From positions 51,429,006-51,493,005 of the forward strand of contig JAFFJZ010000003.1 of NCBI GenBank assembly GCA_018340375.1: 64,000 bases of DNA, written 5' to 3'. Both the position numbers and the translations under genes were made by a program. The notes under the pieces are model-generated. The model searched no databases. It was given only the letters and a program-made list of their open reading frames with translations, and was not told the DNA's origin. This stretch comes from Gonatopus flavifemur (Eukaryota > Arthropoda > Insecta > Hymenoptera > Dryinidae). This document shows, piece after piece, positions 45,500 to 56,905 of this stretch; within the stretch, counting starts at the first letter, position 1, and every line of letters starts with the position of its first letter.

Positions 45500-46411
45500 A
45501 GTAGTTGACTGTCCATCAAAACTTATGATATATCCCTGACTTTCTGGTATGTGGAGGAATTGTAAATAAACTTGAACCTTTTCTCTTGAGCATGCTCGAT
45601 ATGATCCATTTGATCATTTTCCAACAACTTTAACAGGAGAACCTGATAGTAGATTGTTTGTAAGGGGGTTATGGTATATCCGATAAGATTTCACATGAAA
45701 AGTAATGGATAAATTTGGATCATTTTTTTCGACTAGACCTTGTATGATTTATTCGATCATTAGCCTGTGGTTCCCCTGGTAAAAATCGGAAGTGCTTGAA
45801 ACACCGTAAAAGCGTGCAATAAAGTGACAGAAGCGTTTGTGAAAAGTTTCGACCGCCAAATGACTCTGAGGCAAATTTGGTTGAGCGTGCTATCACATTT
45901 CATTGAACGTCCAACGCACCCTTCTTACTGAACATTCTTCTCCAACCCTTCAATAACTCTTTCCTGATGTTTCGGTAGTGAAGGTTTTCAACGCGCTTAT
46001 AGGACTTCCCTTGTGTATATGTTTTGATTGATTGAGAATTACATGATTTTGAGGTTAGAATGTTTAGAGGGTATTCTTCATCTTTTATACCAGTTGTTTA
46101 GCTAAAAAATTTTATTCGTATTCAAGATACATTCACCAATATAATTACTAAACAACAATTGTTTTGAATTATCGAACTGTAATTCGATGATGTTTGATAT
46201 GATTACAGTATACAGGATCACAGTATATCTGTTGAGCTTTTGTCTGTAAAGGAATATTGTATTTTATAAATAATACATCATACAGAGCTTACCTTTTTAT
46301 ATTTTTCAATTTTTCAAATGTAACAAACGGATCTATAGCTTCCTCACACTCTTCCAATGTTTTTTTGTATAGATAACCTCATCGTTCATTCATTTTCCAT
46401 TAGTTTTTTTT
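45500..46411. other. Intergenic DNA, no gene
   Basis: AT-rich, with no coding or repeat structure recognised. Confidence 0.45.
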
Positions 46412-47293
46412 TTGTGATACATCATCATCATCATGAAGTAATCAGTCTTACGACTGGTTTGATGAAACCCTCCACCCCTGTCTATTATCCGCCAAACGTT
46501 GAATTTCTACATATCTACTACATCCCTTGTCTTGTACGATTTGCTACATATAACTTGCTCTAGGTCTACCTTTACCAGTTTTACCATTCATTTTCCCTTC
46601 CAATATTGTTTTCAATCAACTCTCATGCCGTAATGTGTGTCCTATAAGATTGCTTCTCCTTTTCACGATGTGTTTCAAAAGATTTCTTCCTTCATTTATC
46701 TGCTCGAGTACTTCTTCATTTTTGACTTTGTCTATCCATTTTATTCTGAGTATCCTCCTATAACACCACATTTCAAAAGCTTCAAGTCTTCGTTGATCAG
46801 TTTTCTCCATTGTCCAAGTTTCGCAACCATATAATGCTGTGCTCCAAACGTAACTTTTCAAGAATTTCTTTCTTACTTCCAAGCTTATATTTTTTGAGCA
46901 TAATAACTGTTTCTTTTGGTAAGAAGCCTGTTTCCCTTGTGCTATTCTTGCTCTTATATCTCTTTCGCTTTTGCCGTTTTCTGTAATTATGCTTCCTAGA
47001 TATTTGAATTCTTTCACCTGTTCAATTGTCTCGGTATCTATTTTGATTTTCGTTTTCCTAGCTGTTTTCGCTGCTGTACACATCATGAATTCTGTTTTGT
47101 CTTTATTTATATTCATACAATAGTTTTCCAATAATATTGTTCTCATAGTGTTGAGAATATTTTCTAACTCAGTACTACTCGTGGCCAATATAGCTATGTC
47201 ATCCGCGAATCTCAACATACTCATATTTTCTCCCTGAATCTGTAATTTCGATTGAATTTCCTCCTTCACTTCGTTCATTGCTTCTTCTATACA
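46412..47293 (-). pseudogene. RTE-type LINE reverse transcriptase, 5'-truncated
   Basis: The largest open piece (46616-47278, 220 residues) is the C-terminal half of a non-LTR reverse transcriptase. It has LRFADDIAILA (catalytic FADD), INKDKTEFM, FKYLGSIIT, SYVWSTALYGCETWT and RRLEAFEMWCYRRILRI. The order and the ETWT/EAFEMWCYRR block are typical of RTE/BovB-like elements. Stops follow HES near 46616 and again in the C-terminal tail, where Glu would be expected. The 3' end is a short GATGATGAT tail near 46420-46435, as in RTE elements. The 5' end stops abruptly at about 47290, where another repeat end (ACAGGGTGAGTCAG) begins. It is inactive. Confidence 0.85.
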
Positions 47294-48006
47294 GGGTGAG
47301 TCAGAACGTCATGAAGTCCTGAGGTCAGAATATTCCTGAGGTGATTTGGAGAAGATTTTTCCTTTGGCAAATTTTGATCTGAGGCCTAGTTTTGGAGTTA
47401 TAGCCATTCGCAGTTGACCAATCGGGACGTTGCTATACCGTTGATGCAGGGATGCCACTACGAACAGCTGACGCAGAGGGTTTAACTGAGTGTGAAGGGC
47501 GAAGTGAGGTATTTTCAGATGGGAAATATGAGAAAATGCGTGAATCCAAGGAATTGCACGGTAATCAAGACCAAGGATATGTATTTTGTGTGTTGAGGAT
47601 AAATTTCGATCGAGATAAGGAACAGAAAAATTTTTGTAAAAATGAATTTTTCAAAAGTCACCTCATTCGACTCGAAATCACTCGAAACGTGTGAAAAAGT
47701 CGTTAGGAGGGCATTTCGGCCGTCGTAATCCCGTTAGAACTGAGAGGTCGATGACCGATTGTTGCAAAATTATTCTAAGTTCAATGACAGGTGCAAAAAA
47801 TGAAAAAAATCGATTTCTCCGTCATTTCTGAACGCACAGATGTGATCAACTCCATTCTTTGTTCAGCTCGGCCTCCTCTTGCAGAATAAACGATTCTTGG
47901 TACCGGTTATAATAGGACGTCGATAAAATATCGTCCTGACTGAAGTCTTTCACACGGAGGGCAATGTGGTTTTCAATACATATTACTGCATTTTGTGCTG
48001 AATCAG
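47294..48006. other. Possible one-sided transposon end, otherwise no gene
   Basis: It starts ATACAGGGTGAGTCAGAACG, a form often seen at ends of insect DNA transposons, directly at the LINE junction. I found no matching right end. Short open frames are not convincing. Confidence 0.35.
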
Positions 48007-48162
48007 CAGTGTAAGTGAAATTATATAATTTTTACAACACAGTGTGGTGAAAATTCATGCTTTATGATGTGATGTTGCGCCAAATGGAACGATTTTTCAA
48101 ATCAATGAGCATGAATTTTTACTACACTGTATTATGAAAATTACACTATTCCACTTATACTG
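48007..48162. repeat. Foldback MITE with CAGTGTAAGTG ends
   Basis: CAGTGTAAGTGAAATTATA is inverted near 48140-48162 (ACTATTCCACTTATACTG), and ACAGTGTGGTGAAAATTCATG is mirrored by CATGAATTTTTACTACACTGT. Confidence 0.65.
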
Positions 48163-49231
48163 TTACTTGAGTACAAAATGTAGTAATATTTTGAACATTA
48201 TTTTTTTCCATTCACAAGTCAAGATTTAGACAAGCGAAATTTTGGAATTTCAAAAAAAGATCTTTGGGAGATTTCTGAGGGGAATCTTATACGATAGTTC
48301 CCATCTTCTGGAAGACATTTTGAGGAAGATTGCTGGAAGACATTCAAAAGGAATATGTTCAACATTTTTGAAAAATCTTCTTCAAGCTAGCTTTTAAATA
48401 ACGAAAGCTGTTGGATAAAATATATTTGGAGGAATACTTTTTGAATATCTTAGGAATTTTGCTGGCACACTCAAACTAATTCGAGTTGACTATACTCTAA
48501 AAATGAAATTATGCTCTTGATATGAGAAATCTTCGATTTACTGTGTTGTTTGAGAGAGAGAGAAAATCGGAACAAAATTTTCCATCAGTACGATTCTTTG
48601 GTAAAGAAAATCTCTCTGAATCTCTATATTTCGGGACATTTTCCAGAGAGATTCAGAGTAATTCCAGAGTGATTTAGAGGAAGTAAGAGACTTGTCAGAT
48701 ACTGATACATCTTTAATATCTCCAATTTCCTGTGATTCTCCCGGAATTTTTCTAATAGAGATTTAGGAATTTTGCGAAATCTTTCTGAATTTTTTCTGAT
48801 TCATTCATTTATTTGGAATTCAAAGCTTCCTCTGAATCCCTCTGAAAAATACACCGTACAATTTTTCCTGAATAGCTCCTGTCGGAAATGCCGGACAGGA
48901 ACAGGCTCAAATGACAAAATCTGTACAGAAAAAGATAGGGACAATTCACCTGCACTGAGGAAAGTATACGGTAACGGTACTAGAAAGAATAGTGATTCGG
49001 TTACAGATATTTCATAATTGCGATAAGACTATTCAAGATCAGATTTGATGTGATTAACTGTTCACACCACCATGGAAACGGTAGGTTAACATAAGGACGA
49101 TCACCAGACCGCGAGTCATCTCTCAACTCCTATTCCAAAGTCCCGATGAGAACCGGAGCGAATGGTAATCAATGCCATATATTTTTCTCCGTGTGTACCC
49201 GTATCTCTTCTAAACTACCTGAAAGCTCTTG
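48163..49231. repeat. TCTCTGAATC-rich repeat, left part
   Basis: From about 48590 the words GAGAGATTCAGAG, CTCTGAATC and CCTCTGAA recur in both orientations. They continue after interruptions to about 51020. The first 400 bases are unremarkable AT-rich DNA with AAGATCTT-like words. No gene. Confidence 0.45.
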
Positions 49232-49349
49232 CACAGTAAAAAAATTTATCGTCATTGTGTAGAGTGTCAGAATTTGTGTGTAGAATATTCAACATTCTGC
49301 ACAGAAATTTCAACACTTTACACAATGACGAAAAATTTTGTATTGTGTG
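49232..49349. repeat. Foldback MITE with CACAGTAAAAAA ends
   Basis: CACAGTAAAAAAATTTATCG at the left mirrors CGAAAAATTTTGTATTGTG at the right, and CATTGTGTAGAGTGT mirrors ACACTTTACACAATG. Confidence 0.7.
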
Positions 49350-49680
49350 AAATCCTGAACCCAAAATTTCACTGAATTTATTCTCCCCTGAATTCCTCTG
49401 AATCCTCCTGAGAAGTTCAATGCACGATTATTTGTTATATTCACTTATCTCTGAATGTCTCTGAAACTTCCTACCTTTGAGATTTTCAACCAAAAATTTA
49501 ACCCATATTTTTCTTCGAATCTTCCTAAACTTCTCTTAATCCCTCTAAAAAATCCATCGCCCAGTTTTTCATACTTTACCTTTCTCCGAATCTCTCCAAA
49601 ACTCCCGGAATCCCTCTGAATCCTGGAACAAAACTTTTACTCAATTTACTTCTCTCTGAATTTTCCTGAACTCCTCCGAA

Positions 49681-50980
49681 CCCTAGCGGAAATGTTACAC
49701 CGTGTGAACACCGTGATTTTTTAGTGTAGTTGTGAATTTTTTACACCATATTTCACACCCCAAGTACACCGAGAGCAGTCCCACCCAATTTACAACAAGA
49801 AACAACCTCCAGCATTCTATAGTTGGGTACCGATACACCGAGTTCTTACCGAATTGACACTCTATTTTCACTGAGAATACACCGAAAGCTTTGCCACTCT
49901 GGGTACACCAGAAAACCACCCAACCAATCCCCAGTTTGAATACGGATATACCGAATTTCTACCGAATGCACAACAAATTTACACTCACGGTACACCAAGA
50001 GCAGTCTCATCCAAATTACACCAAGAAACAACCTCCAGCATTCTATGGTTGGGTTGTAATACTGGCGCTGGTTTCTCGGTGTGAATTGGGTGAGATAGCT
50101 CTCGGTGTACTGTGGGTGTAATTTCGGTGTGAATCCGGTAGAAATTCGGTGCAACCGAATGCCGACTGGGGATTCGTTGGGTGGTTTCTCGGCGTACCCC
50201 GAGTTAGACGGGTTCAGGCATTTTTCTTTCGGTAAAAATTGAGTGTTATTTGATGGAAAGCCGGTGTATCGGTTCCAATCCAGTGGACACTCGATGTTCC
50301 GGTATCCGACCACAAAATACTGGAGGTCGTTTCTTAGTGTGAATCGGGTGAGATAACTCTCGGTATACTGTGAGTGTAAATTCGGTGTGAATTCGGTGAC
50401 CTATGTTTCGATTCACATCAAGTACAGATGTTTTCCGGTGTCAACAAAGTGGAATTATGGTGTATACTCTTTATTTTCCCGATTTCTTGTTGATTTACGA
50501 TGAGTTGATATTGAGTGTGGATTGAATGTTGATTCAGTGGGATTTCGGTGTACCTGTGTTTTGATTAAAATCATCTGCACGGATCTTTCGTCGTGAACCA
50601 GGTGAAATTGGGTGGATATTTCCTACTTTCCGAATCTTCTGTTTGGTGTTCGCTTAGTGGAGGTCCATTGTAAAATGGGTGTGAATTCAGTGGGAATTCG
50701 GTGTACCTATGTTCCGATTGACATCAAGTACGGATGTTTCTCGGTGTGAACAAGGTGAAATTATGGTGTATACTCTCCATTTCTTGGATTCCTTGTTGAT
50801 GTACGATGGATAAAAATTAAGTGTGGATTTGGTGTAATTGTTGGGTGTAAAAAATTCACAAGTACACCATGTTTTCAGGGTGTAAATTCGCCAAAATACC
50901 GAAATACCACCGACTTTACACTCAATTTACACTTACACCCCATTTACACCAAAAAAAACGGTGTAACGTTTCCGCCAGGG
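49681..50980. repeat. CCCTRGCGGAAAYGTTACACC-ended element full of GGTGTA/TACACC
   Basis: 1300-bp element. The left end CCCTAGCGGAAATGTTACAC and the inverted right end (GTGTAACGTTTCCGCCAGGG) match with two differences over ~22 bp. The interior has dozens of GGTGTA, TACACC, TCGGTGTGAAT and ATTCACACC words in both orientations, plus direct and inverted copies of a block containing CAACCTCCAGCATTCTAT. Open frames across it are by-products of the repeats. It sits inside the TCTCTGAATC repeat, which resumes directly at 50981. Confidence 0.75.
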
Positions 50981-52240
50981 AATCTCTCCGAATCTCTCTG
51001 AAAAGTTCGACGCACAATTTTCCCCAACTCAACTGTCTCCTGTAACAGTATGAAACACCGTAAACAACTCTATAATAGGGAAATAGGAATTATGATTAGG
51101 TTGATAATGGAATTAGAAAATGGTAGAATAAAAATGGTAATAAATAAGGTAAGATAAAGCGAGGAGAAAAGGAAGAATTTGATTAGAAAAAGAATTAAAA
51201 ATAAAAAATAGGTTTCAAAAAATCACGCAATTAGAATGAATAATTACAGAATAAAGAAATTAGGAATAAAATCGAATCAATTGAAATATGAAAAGAAAGT
51301 TCGAGACACGAACAAAGAAGGTATGGATAGAGGGATTAGAGATCGAAATACGTGATGACGACAAGACGCAACATACAGAGACAGAGGGAATAAAATCAAA
51401 ACATGATAAGAGACATTGACCCGTATATATGCACCGGTCAAGTTCGAAATTCAAAAGGGAATGTGAAAATCAAAATTCAGGTGCGACAGCAAAACATCCG
51501 CGTTACAGATTTCAGTTTGACATAGAACAAAGGAAGCGCGGGAAGAAACGGTGTATATATATGGGTCGAAAACGAACAATGATCGCTCTCTTGTGTCGTA
51601 TCTGGAGGAGGTCGTTACTCTGCTCGATACTTGAGTGATCATAGCTGCGAATTTATAGAACCGAATACTCTCTAAGATTTTAATAGAAAATCTTAGATCA
51701 GGTTGTATGATAGGAATCTATTAGAAACGGAGTTTTGCCGGATCACAATTGCGTGTGAAGTCAAAAACCGTTCCCGATAAATTCCCTGCTCCATTCCTGC
51801 TCGCAGATGAGAAGAGGTTCCGAGATACAATTGCGTATTGAGTTTCTTTTTCCTTATTCGAGAAGTAATGTATCGTCGATGGGGTCGATATTAGACTCAC
51901 ATAAGAAGGTTAGAAGCGATAAATTTGATATATTTCTTGAGGTCATATATTCGAAAATTTCGTTAGTCGCAAAAGCGAGAATGAAACTCAAGATTCAGGA
52001 ATAGAGATTCCTACGGGATAAATTAGAATTTGAGTATATCCGATCGACGTCTCCCATTTAACTTTGCATCAACCGGTTTTTTTTACTTTAACAGGGGAGG
52101 CAAAATACTCCGGGGTCAAAAGAGGAGCATTAGGGCCACGAATACGGGAGAGCATTTTTACCACAAATATGTGCATTTTTTGAACTAGATTGAATATATA
52201 CATATATGTCAAAATCAGCTGTGCAAATCATTTACTCTTG
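50981..52240. other. End of TCTCTGAA repeat, then intergenic DNA
   Basis: The first ~60 bases continue the TCTCTGAATC repeat. From 51060 the plus strand is purine-rich AT-rich DNA without a recognisable gene. Confidence 0.45.
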
Positions 52241-52346
52241 AGGCCTTCCGAAGTAGCTGATCCAAGTGATCCGGATCACTTTCCAACTAATCAAAATGCT
52301 TGAAAAGTGAGCCGGATCACTTGGATCAGCTATTTCGGAAAGCTCC
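52241..52346. repeat. GGCCTTCCGAAGTAGCTGATC hairpin family member
   Basis: CCTTCCGAAGTAGCTGATCC pairs with GGATCAGCTATTTCGGAAAG. AAGTGATCCGGATCACTT-type inverted words lie inside. Related to 45444-45499. Confidence 0.7.
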
Positions 52347-52388
52347 ACAGAGATCTCTATGTGTGTGTGTATCGTTGGTGGTAGTAGA

Positions 52389-53683
52389 TACAGGTTGGTT
52401 AAAAAGTTTCTGCGCTCGAAATGAAAGAATACTGTTTTTGTTACGAAATATATTTTTTTATTCAATATAATCTCCTGGAAGCTCAATACACTTGTTCCAA
52501 TGATCTTCCAATAATTTTATCCCATCTTTATAATGGTTTTCCGGAAGCTCTGCAAAATAACCTTCTACGGCTGCTATGGCCTCTTCATTCGACGAAAAAT
52601 GCTTTCCACGAAGGAATTGTTTGAGATTTCTGAAGAGATAGTAGTCGCTAGGAGCCAAATCTGGCGAATACGGTGGATGTTCAAGCAATTCGTACTGGAG
52701 TTCTTTGAATTTAGCCATCGTCAAAACACTTTTGTGAGCAGGTGCATTATCTTGATGGAAAATGATTTTTTTCTCCTTTAAACCAGGTCTTTTCTCACGA
52801 ATTTTTTCATCCAGCTGATCCAAAAGGCTGCAGTAATATTCGGAGTTGATTGTTTTACCTTTCTGAAGATAATCAATGAACAAAATTCCTCTTGCATCCC
52901 AAAAAACTGATGCCATAACCTTCTTTGCTGATCGTTGTGACTTCACCTGCTTTGGAACTGAACAACCAGCTTCAGTCCACTGTAAACGTTCTTGTTTCAA
53001 TTTAGGATCATGGTGGTAGATCCAAGTCTCATCTATAGTTATAAAACGACGCAAGAAGTCGGTTTCATTCTGCTTAAAACGCTCCAAATTACGCTGAGAA
53101 ATTTGTTTTCGATCCAGTTTTTGTTGAATTGTTAACGTGTGCGGCACTAACTTTCCAAACAGTTTTTTCATACGTAATTCTTCATGTAAAATATGGAGTA
53201 CTCGTTCGTCTGAGATGCCTATGGCATTAGCAATTTCACGCTTAGTCAAACTTGGATCTTCACCAACCATATTATGTACATGCTCAATGATTTCTGCTGT
53301 GGTTGCAGTTTTTGGTCGTCCTTCGCGTGGATCGTCTTCAAGGCTAGTACGACCACGTTCAAATTCACCAGCCCAAAATTCAACAGTGCGTTTTGAAGGT
53401 GAGGACTCCTTATACACTTCTAACAATTGTTCATAAATTTCCTTTGCTTTTAAACCCTTCAAAACAAAGAATCTAATGACTGCACGATATTCAATTTTTT
53501 CCATATTAAGGAAAATCAATGACACGTCAACTTCAAATGGCTTGTGAACAAAGAATGAATTGACAGAATGACTTGTAACTTTGCATTTGTTCTCAGGACA
53601 GATATACCAACTTAAGAAAAAAAAGGTTCTGAGCTAGCAGTGCTATCTCTTGGTGAGCGCAGGAACTTTTCAACCAACCTGTA
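52389..53683 (-). mobile_element. Irritans-type mariner, potentially active
   Basis: Element 52391-53681 (1291 bp) with TA at 52389-52390 and 53682-53683. Terminal inverted repeats begin CAGGTTGGTTRAAAAG and match 25 of 27 bases. The single transposase frame is intact. Length and TIR start resemble irritans-subfamily elements such as Himar1 (from memory). The preserved frame, TIRs and TA sites make it the best candidate for an active DNA transposon here. Confidence 0.95.
52458..53504 (-). CDS. Mariner transposase, irritans subfamily, intact
   Basis: 348 residues starting MEKIEYRAVI. An in-frame Met seven codons upstream exists, but family members begin MEK. The N-terminal paired-like DNA-binding region spans about 1-115 with two helix-turn-helix motifs. 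The linker motif reads KLVPHTL, with Leu where most mariners have Trp (WVPH). Catalytic residues are Asp 158 (ITIDETW), Asp 252 (FHQDNAPAH) and Asp 287 (YSPDLAPSDYYLF), a D,D34D triad. The C-terminus ends GDYIE as usual. It would cut and paste its own element at TA. Neither stop nor shift is seen. Confidence 0.95.
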   Translation of the reverse strand: MEKIEYRAVIRFFVLKGLKAKEIYEQLLEVYKESSPSKRTVEFWAGEFERGRTSLEDDPREGRPKTATTAEIIEHVHNMVGEDPSLTKREIANAIGISDERVLHILHEELRMKKLFGKLVPHTLTIQQKLDRKQISQRNLERFKQNETDFLRRFITIDETWIYHHDPKLKQERLQWTEAGCSVPKQVKSQRSAKKVMASVFWDARGILFIDYLQKGKTINSEYYCSLLDQLDEKIREKRPGLKEKKIIFHQDNAPAHKSVLTMAKFKELQYELLEHPPYSPDLAPSDYYLFRNLKQFLRGKHFSSNEEAIAAVEGYFAELPENHYKDGIKLLEDHWNKCIELPGDYIE

Positions 53684-53808
53684 CCTTCCCATCGTGTCGT
53701 TGTTACACATGTACTAACGCACACAGTCAAGCCATACACAAAAGATACATCAGAATCTAATCGCATGCGGAATAATAACACCTTTTCATACGATTTCGAT
53801 GATTACAC
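53682..53808. other. Short spacer between mariner and long-TIR element
   Basis: Nothing recognised. Confidence 0.3.
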
Positions 53809-54223
53809 AGGCCAATAATTTTTAGAACCAAAGACCAGACCTAGTGTGCCCGAAGGATTTTGATGCGCTGATTACGAATCCGGCCTCAGAATTGACCCAT
53901 CACCCTAGGTTTCCGAGATATTCTAACCTAAAAGCGTCAAGAACACGGTTTTTCGCTATTTTTGAGGTCATGAAACGAAGCGAGTAATAGCTGAATCAAA
54001 GGTCGGTTCATGGGAGCTGAAAGTACCACTCTTCCTCTTCAAAGCAGCGTTGGATTCATGTGGATATCTTTTTTCTTCTTGATAATGGCGATAAACAAAC
54101 TTTATTAGTTTTGCGTGTCAACCCATTATAAACCATGGGTAAACCAGGGGGAATTCCAGAAATATCAATATTGGAATGAGGACATGGGTGGGAAAGATGG
54201 TGTCTCATGGAAAAAAACAGATT
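53809..54223. repeat. Outer part of the left long TIR
   Basis: Inverse of 58690-59117. Both contain AATATTGATATTTCTG or its complement and CCCATGG next to it. Confidence 0.7.
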
Positions 54224-56464
54224 CCGTAAACCGGGGTAAAGCGGATCAAAATTCAACGTATTTTGATGAAAACAGGTTCTTCCTTTGACCAAAAAATTTT
54301 TCAAGAAATCATGTATGTTAATGTGACTCTCATGATCAACATTATCAATATAAAAAAAAATCATCCTCCAACTCATAGATTTGAACGCATATCAAAGGGC
54401 GATCCACTTTCCCCCACAGATCGGGGTCAAGCGGATCATCTGTTTATTTTATCTATGTATGTAAGTATTTTTTCATTCAGAGATTATTGAACCACTAATA
54501 ATGATTTTTTCTAACACTGTGCGCAAAGTTCGATTTTCCAAGCCTGTGTTGCGTGCGCAAAATGACTGATTTGCACACGGTAGTCAGACCAGTGTGGTAA
54601 AGTAATAAGAGTGTGGTCGAGTAACTTTACCGCACGCTTATCATTTTTCTACACGATTTGAACTCTCAATATCTCTGAAGTTTATATCGCTTATTGCAAC
54701 GAATTTTTATTTGAATTACTTATTTGTCTCAATGTAAAGTCGAATAAAAAGTATATTGAAACATGTCACCTACAGCATGATGGTTTTTGTCATCTTGTTA
54801 TTAACATATTTGATCCTTATATTCCACACTGAAAAAAATTGTTAGTTGCCACAATCAAAAACCTACTAAATTTTTTAGTGAAATTCGACATCAAATTAAA
54901 TTACATTATTTTATAAATAACTGAATTTGATACCCAAAATTTCCTTCACGGAACTGAATTATGAAAAACAGATGTATTTTCTCGAATCAAAAATAAACTA
55001 ATTTTGAAAATTTGCTGCCCATTTTATTTTCATTCCATCTACAATGATAATAAATTAATTTCATCCACAGTGAAATATTCACATTGAAACCTCGATTGAG
55101 GCAATAACATTGTCCCTTTCATACTTTGTACATGACCTTTGGTTGTTTTGGAGATAACGAGGAATAGAGAGTGTTGTTTCGATCGAAATTCTACTGCACT
55201 TTTATGAGAATTCTTAAATTTAATAAGAAATTCTTAACGAAATGTTGCATTTCCGCATTGAATTCAATATTAACGAAGAGACTTCAAAATTTCTCACTGA
55301 AATTCGACATATTTACAAAATTTCATGCATATATATATTGATTAAATTTGGAAAGAAAATTCTCAACATTAGGAATTATATCATTCAATGTGATATCTTA
55401 TGAAGTTTTATAACCTGTTTATGTAAAAAAGTTTTCAACATTTCTATGGAGTTGAAGGCAGATTTTTTTACAGCGTGTGTAATGTCTATTCTCTCATTAC
55501 TAACTTTCTTGAAAAAACATGACATAATTTTTTTCTTGTCGGGGGGCCCGCGGCCCCCCGAGGCCCCCGCGCGGGGGCTTCGCCCCTGGACCCCTTTCGG
55601 TTTTATTTACCATACATGTTTGGATCGTATTTGTAACCCTTGCCGCACCTTCTTAGAAAAAATAGTATGTGAAACTCGTGCGCATTGGTGATTCCCCCAC
55701 TCGCGTGGTTTGTCGCCCTCGCTCCGCTCGGGCGACAAATTTCACACTCGTGCGGGAATCACCAACTTCGCGTACTTGTTGCACAATGTACTATTCTGGG
55801 TCACTTACCACACCAGAATAATCAAGAATCAGTGGAAAATTGTTGTTTCTTTTAGAAGAAACATATCATCTTCTTATTCTTAATAATCCGTCAAGAATAA
55901 CATGAGCATTTAATTAAACAATTTGAAAGTGATCAGAATATAGAGAAAAAAAATTGTACCCGCAACATTCAATGATTCAGTCGTTCATTGTGAAGATGCA
56001 ATTTTTGCAAAACGACTCATCTTATATCTTCCGCTTAAAAGCAGCAAATAAACTGTGATCCGCTTTACACCGTGAAATTACAAATATCTGTATTTCAACT
56101 TCCAAGACCATGCAAAAGTAAGCTACGAAACTGAAGTTTGTATATAATGTTCCTAACCCTCTCTTCAGTCTATATGCATACTTACGTTCTCCACAAATAC
56201 ATTAGTTTTCTTCTGGTAATTGAAACTTTTTATCGATTCATGAAAATCAGGAAAATCGGAGCAGACAAATCAATTTTTAATACGCAACTGGAATATGTTT
56301 CCTCACTCTAAGTATCGTACATGTCATGATGCATGTCATTGCTTCGTGTATAAAATTTTGTTCCATTATTTCAGCATATCCTGTGAACGATAGGTATTTT
56401 GTTATACAAAAATCGAGCGGTGTTTCGCTTCATCTCATCTGATTCTCTTTACCCCGGCTTACGG
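54224..56464. mobile_element. 2.2-kb insertion with CCGTAARCCGGGGTAAAG ends
   Basis: The left end CCGTAAACCGGGGTAAAG (54224) is inverted at 56447-56464 with one mismatch in the first 18. Subterminal copies of GGGGTNAAGCGGATCA occur near 54422 and, inverted, near 56056. It interrupts the left long TIR exactly where the uninterrupted right arm reads CAGATTCTTGAATTG. Target duplication is short or unclear (TT possible). No coding frame is found, so it is non-autonomous. It holds the GC-rich island. Confidence 0.6.
55537..55770. other. GC-rich hairpin island
   Basis: In very AT-rich surroundings, 55541-55596 is almost pure G/C with stacked inverted pairs (GGGGGGCC/GGCCCCCC, CCCCCGCGCGGGGG, GGGGCTTCGCCCC). 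About 90 bases later a second hairpin pairs TTGGTGATTCCC with GGGAATCACCAA and TTTGTCGCCC with GGGCGACAAA around TCGCTCCGCTC. Function unknown; the composition suggests foreign or structure-selected DNA. Confidence 0.7.
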
Positions 56465-56905
56465 TTCTCGAATTGTTTGAACAATTATTATATGAACAAT
56501 TTGTTTGAAAAACCTTGATGCGTGAACACTGAGAGCAATATTCGATTCCACGGGGAAAACTATTTGGGGAAAGAGAGTTTGAAGTGTGTGTGTGTGTGTG
56601 TGTACTTGATGTTTTCTGAAAAATAATAATAAATGGACAATTATACGTATGGAACTCTGCTCTCGCCCATAGTCGAACAGCGGGAATTGCTGAGAAGTGG
56701 AAAAAACCTTCACACTCTCGCGTCATGAGTAATTTTTCCCGTAGAACCAAATGGTGTTCTTAGTTTTCACATATAATGCTGTTTCAAACAAATTGTTGAG
56801 AAAATAATTATTTAAATCATTGAAAAACCTTCTTCTTTTCATGAATATATATCTTTCTCACCCATGTCCTCATCTCAATACTGACTTACTTGTATTTCCT
56901 GATGT
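56465..56905. repeat. Inner part of the left long TIR
   Basis: Inverse of 58236-58690. It includes an 18-base GT microsatellite at 56585-56602 matched by CA repeats at 58550-58570. Confidence 0.7.

Noticed and set aside
49846..50313. 155-residue minus-strand open frame
   Set aside because: It lies wholly in the GGTGTA/TACACC word array and its residues reflect the repeated word.
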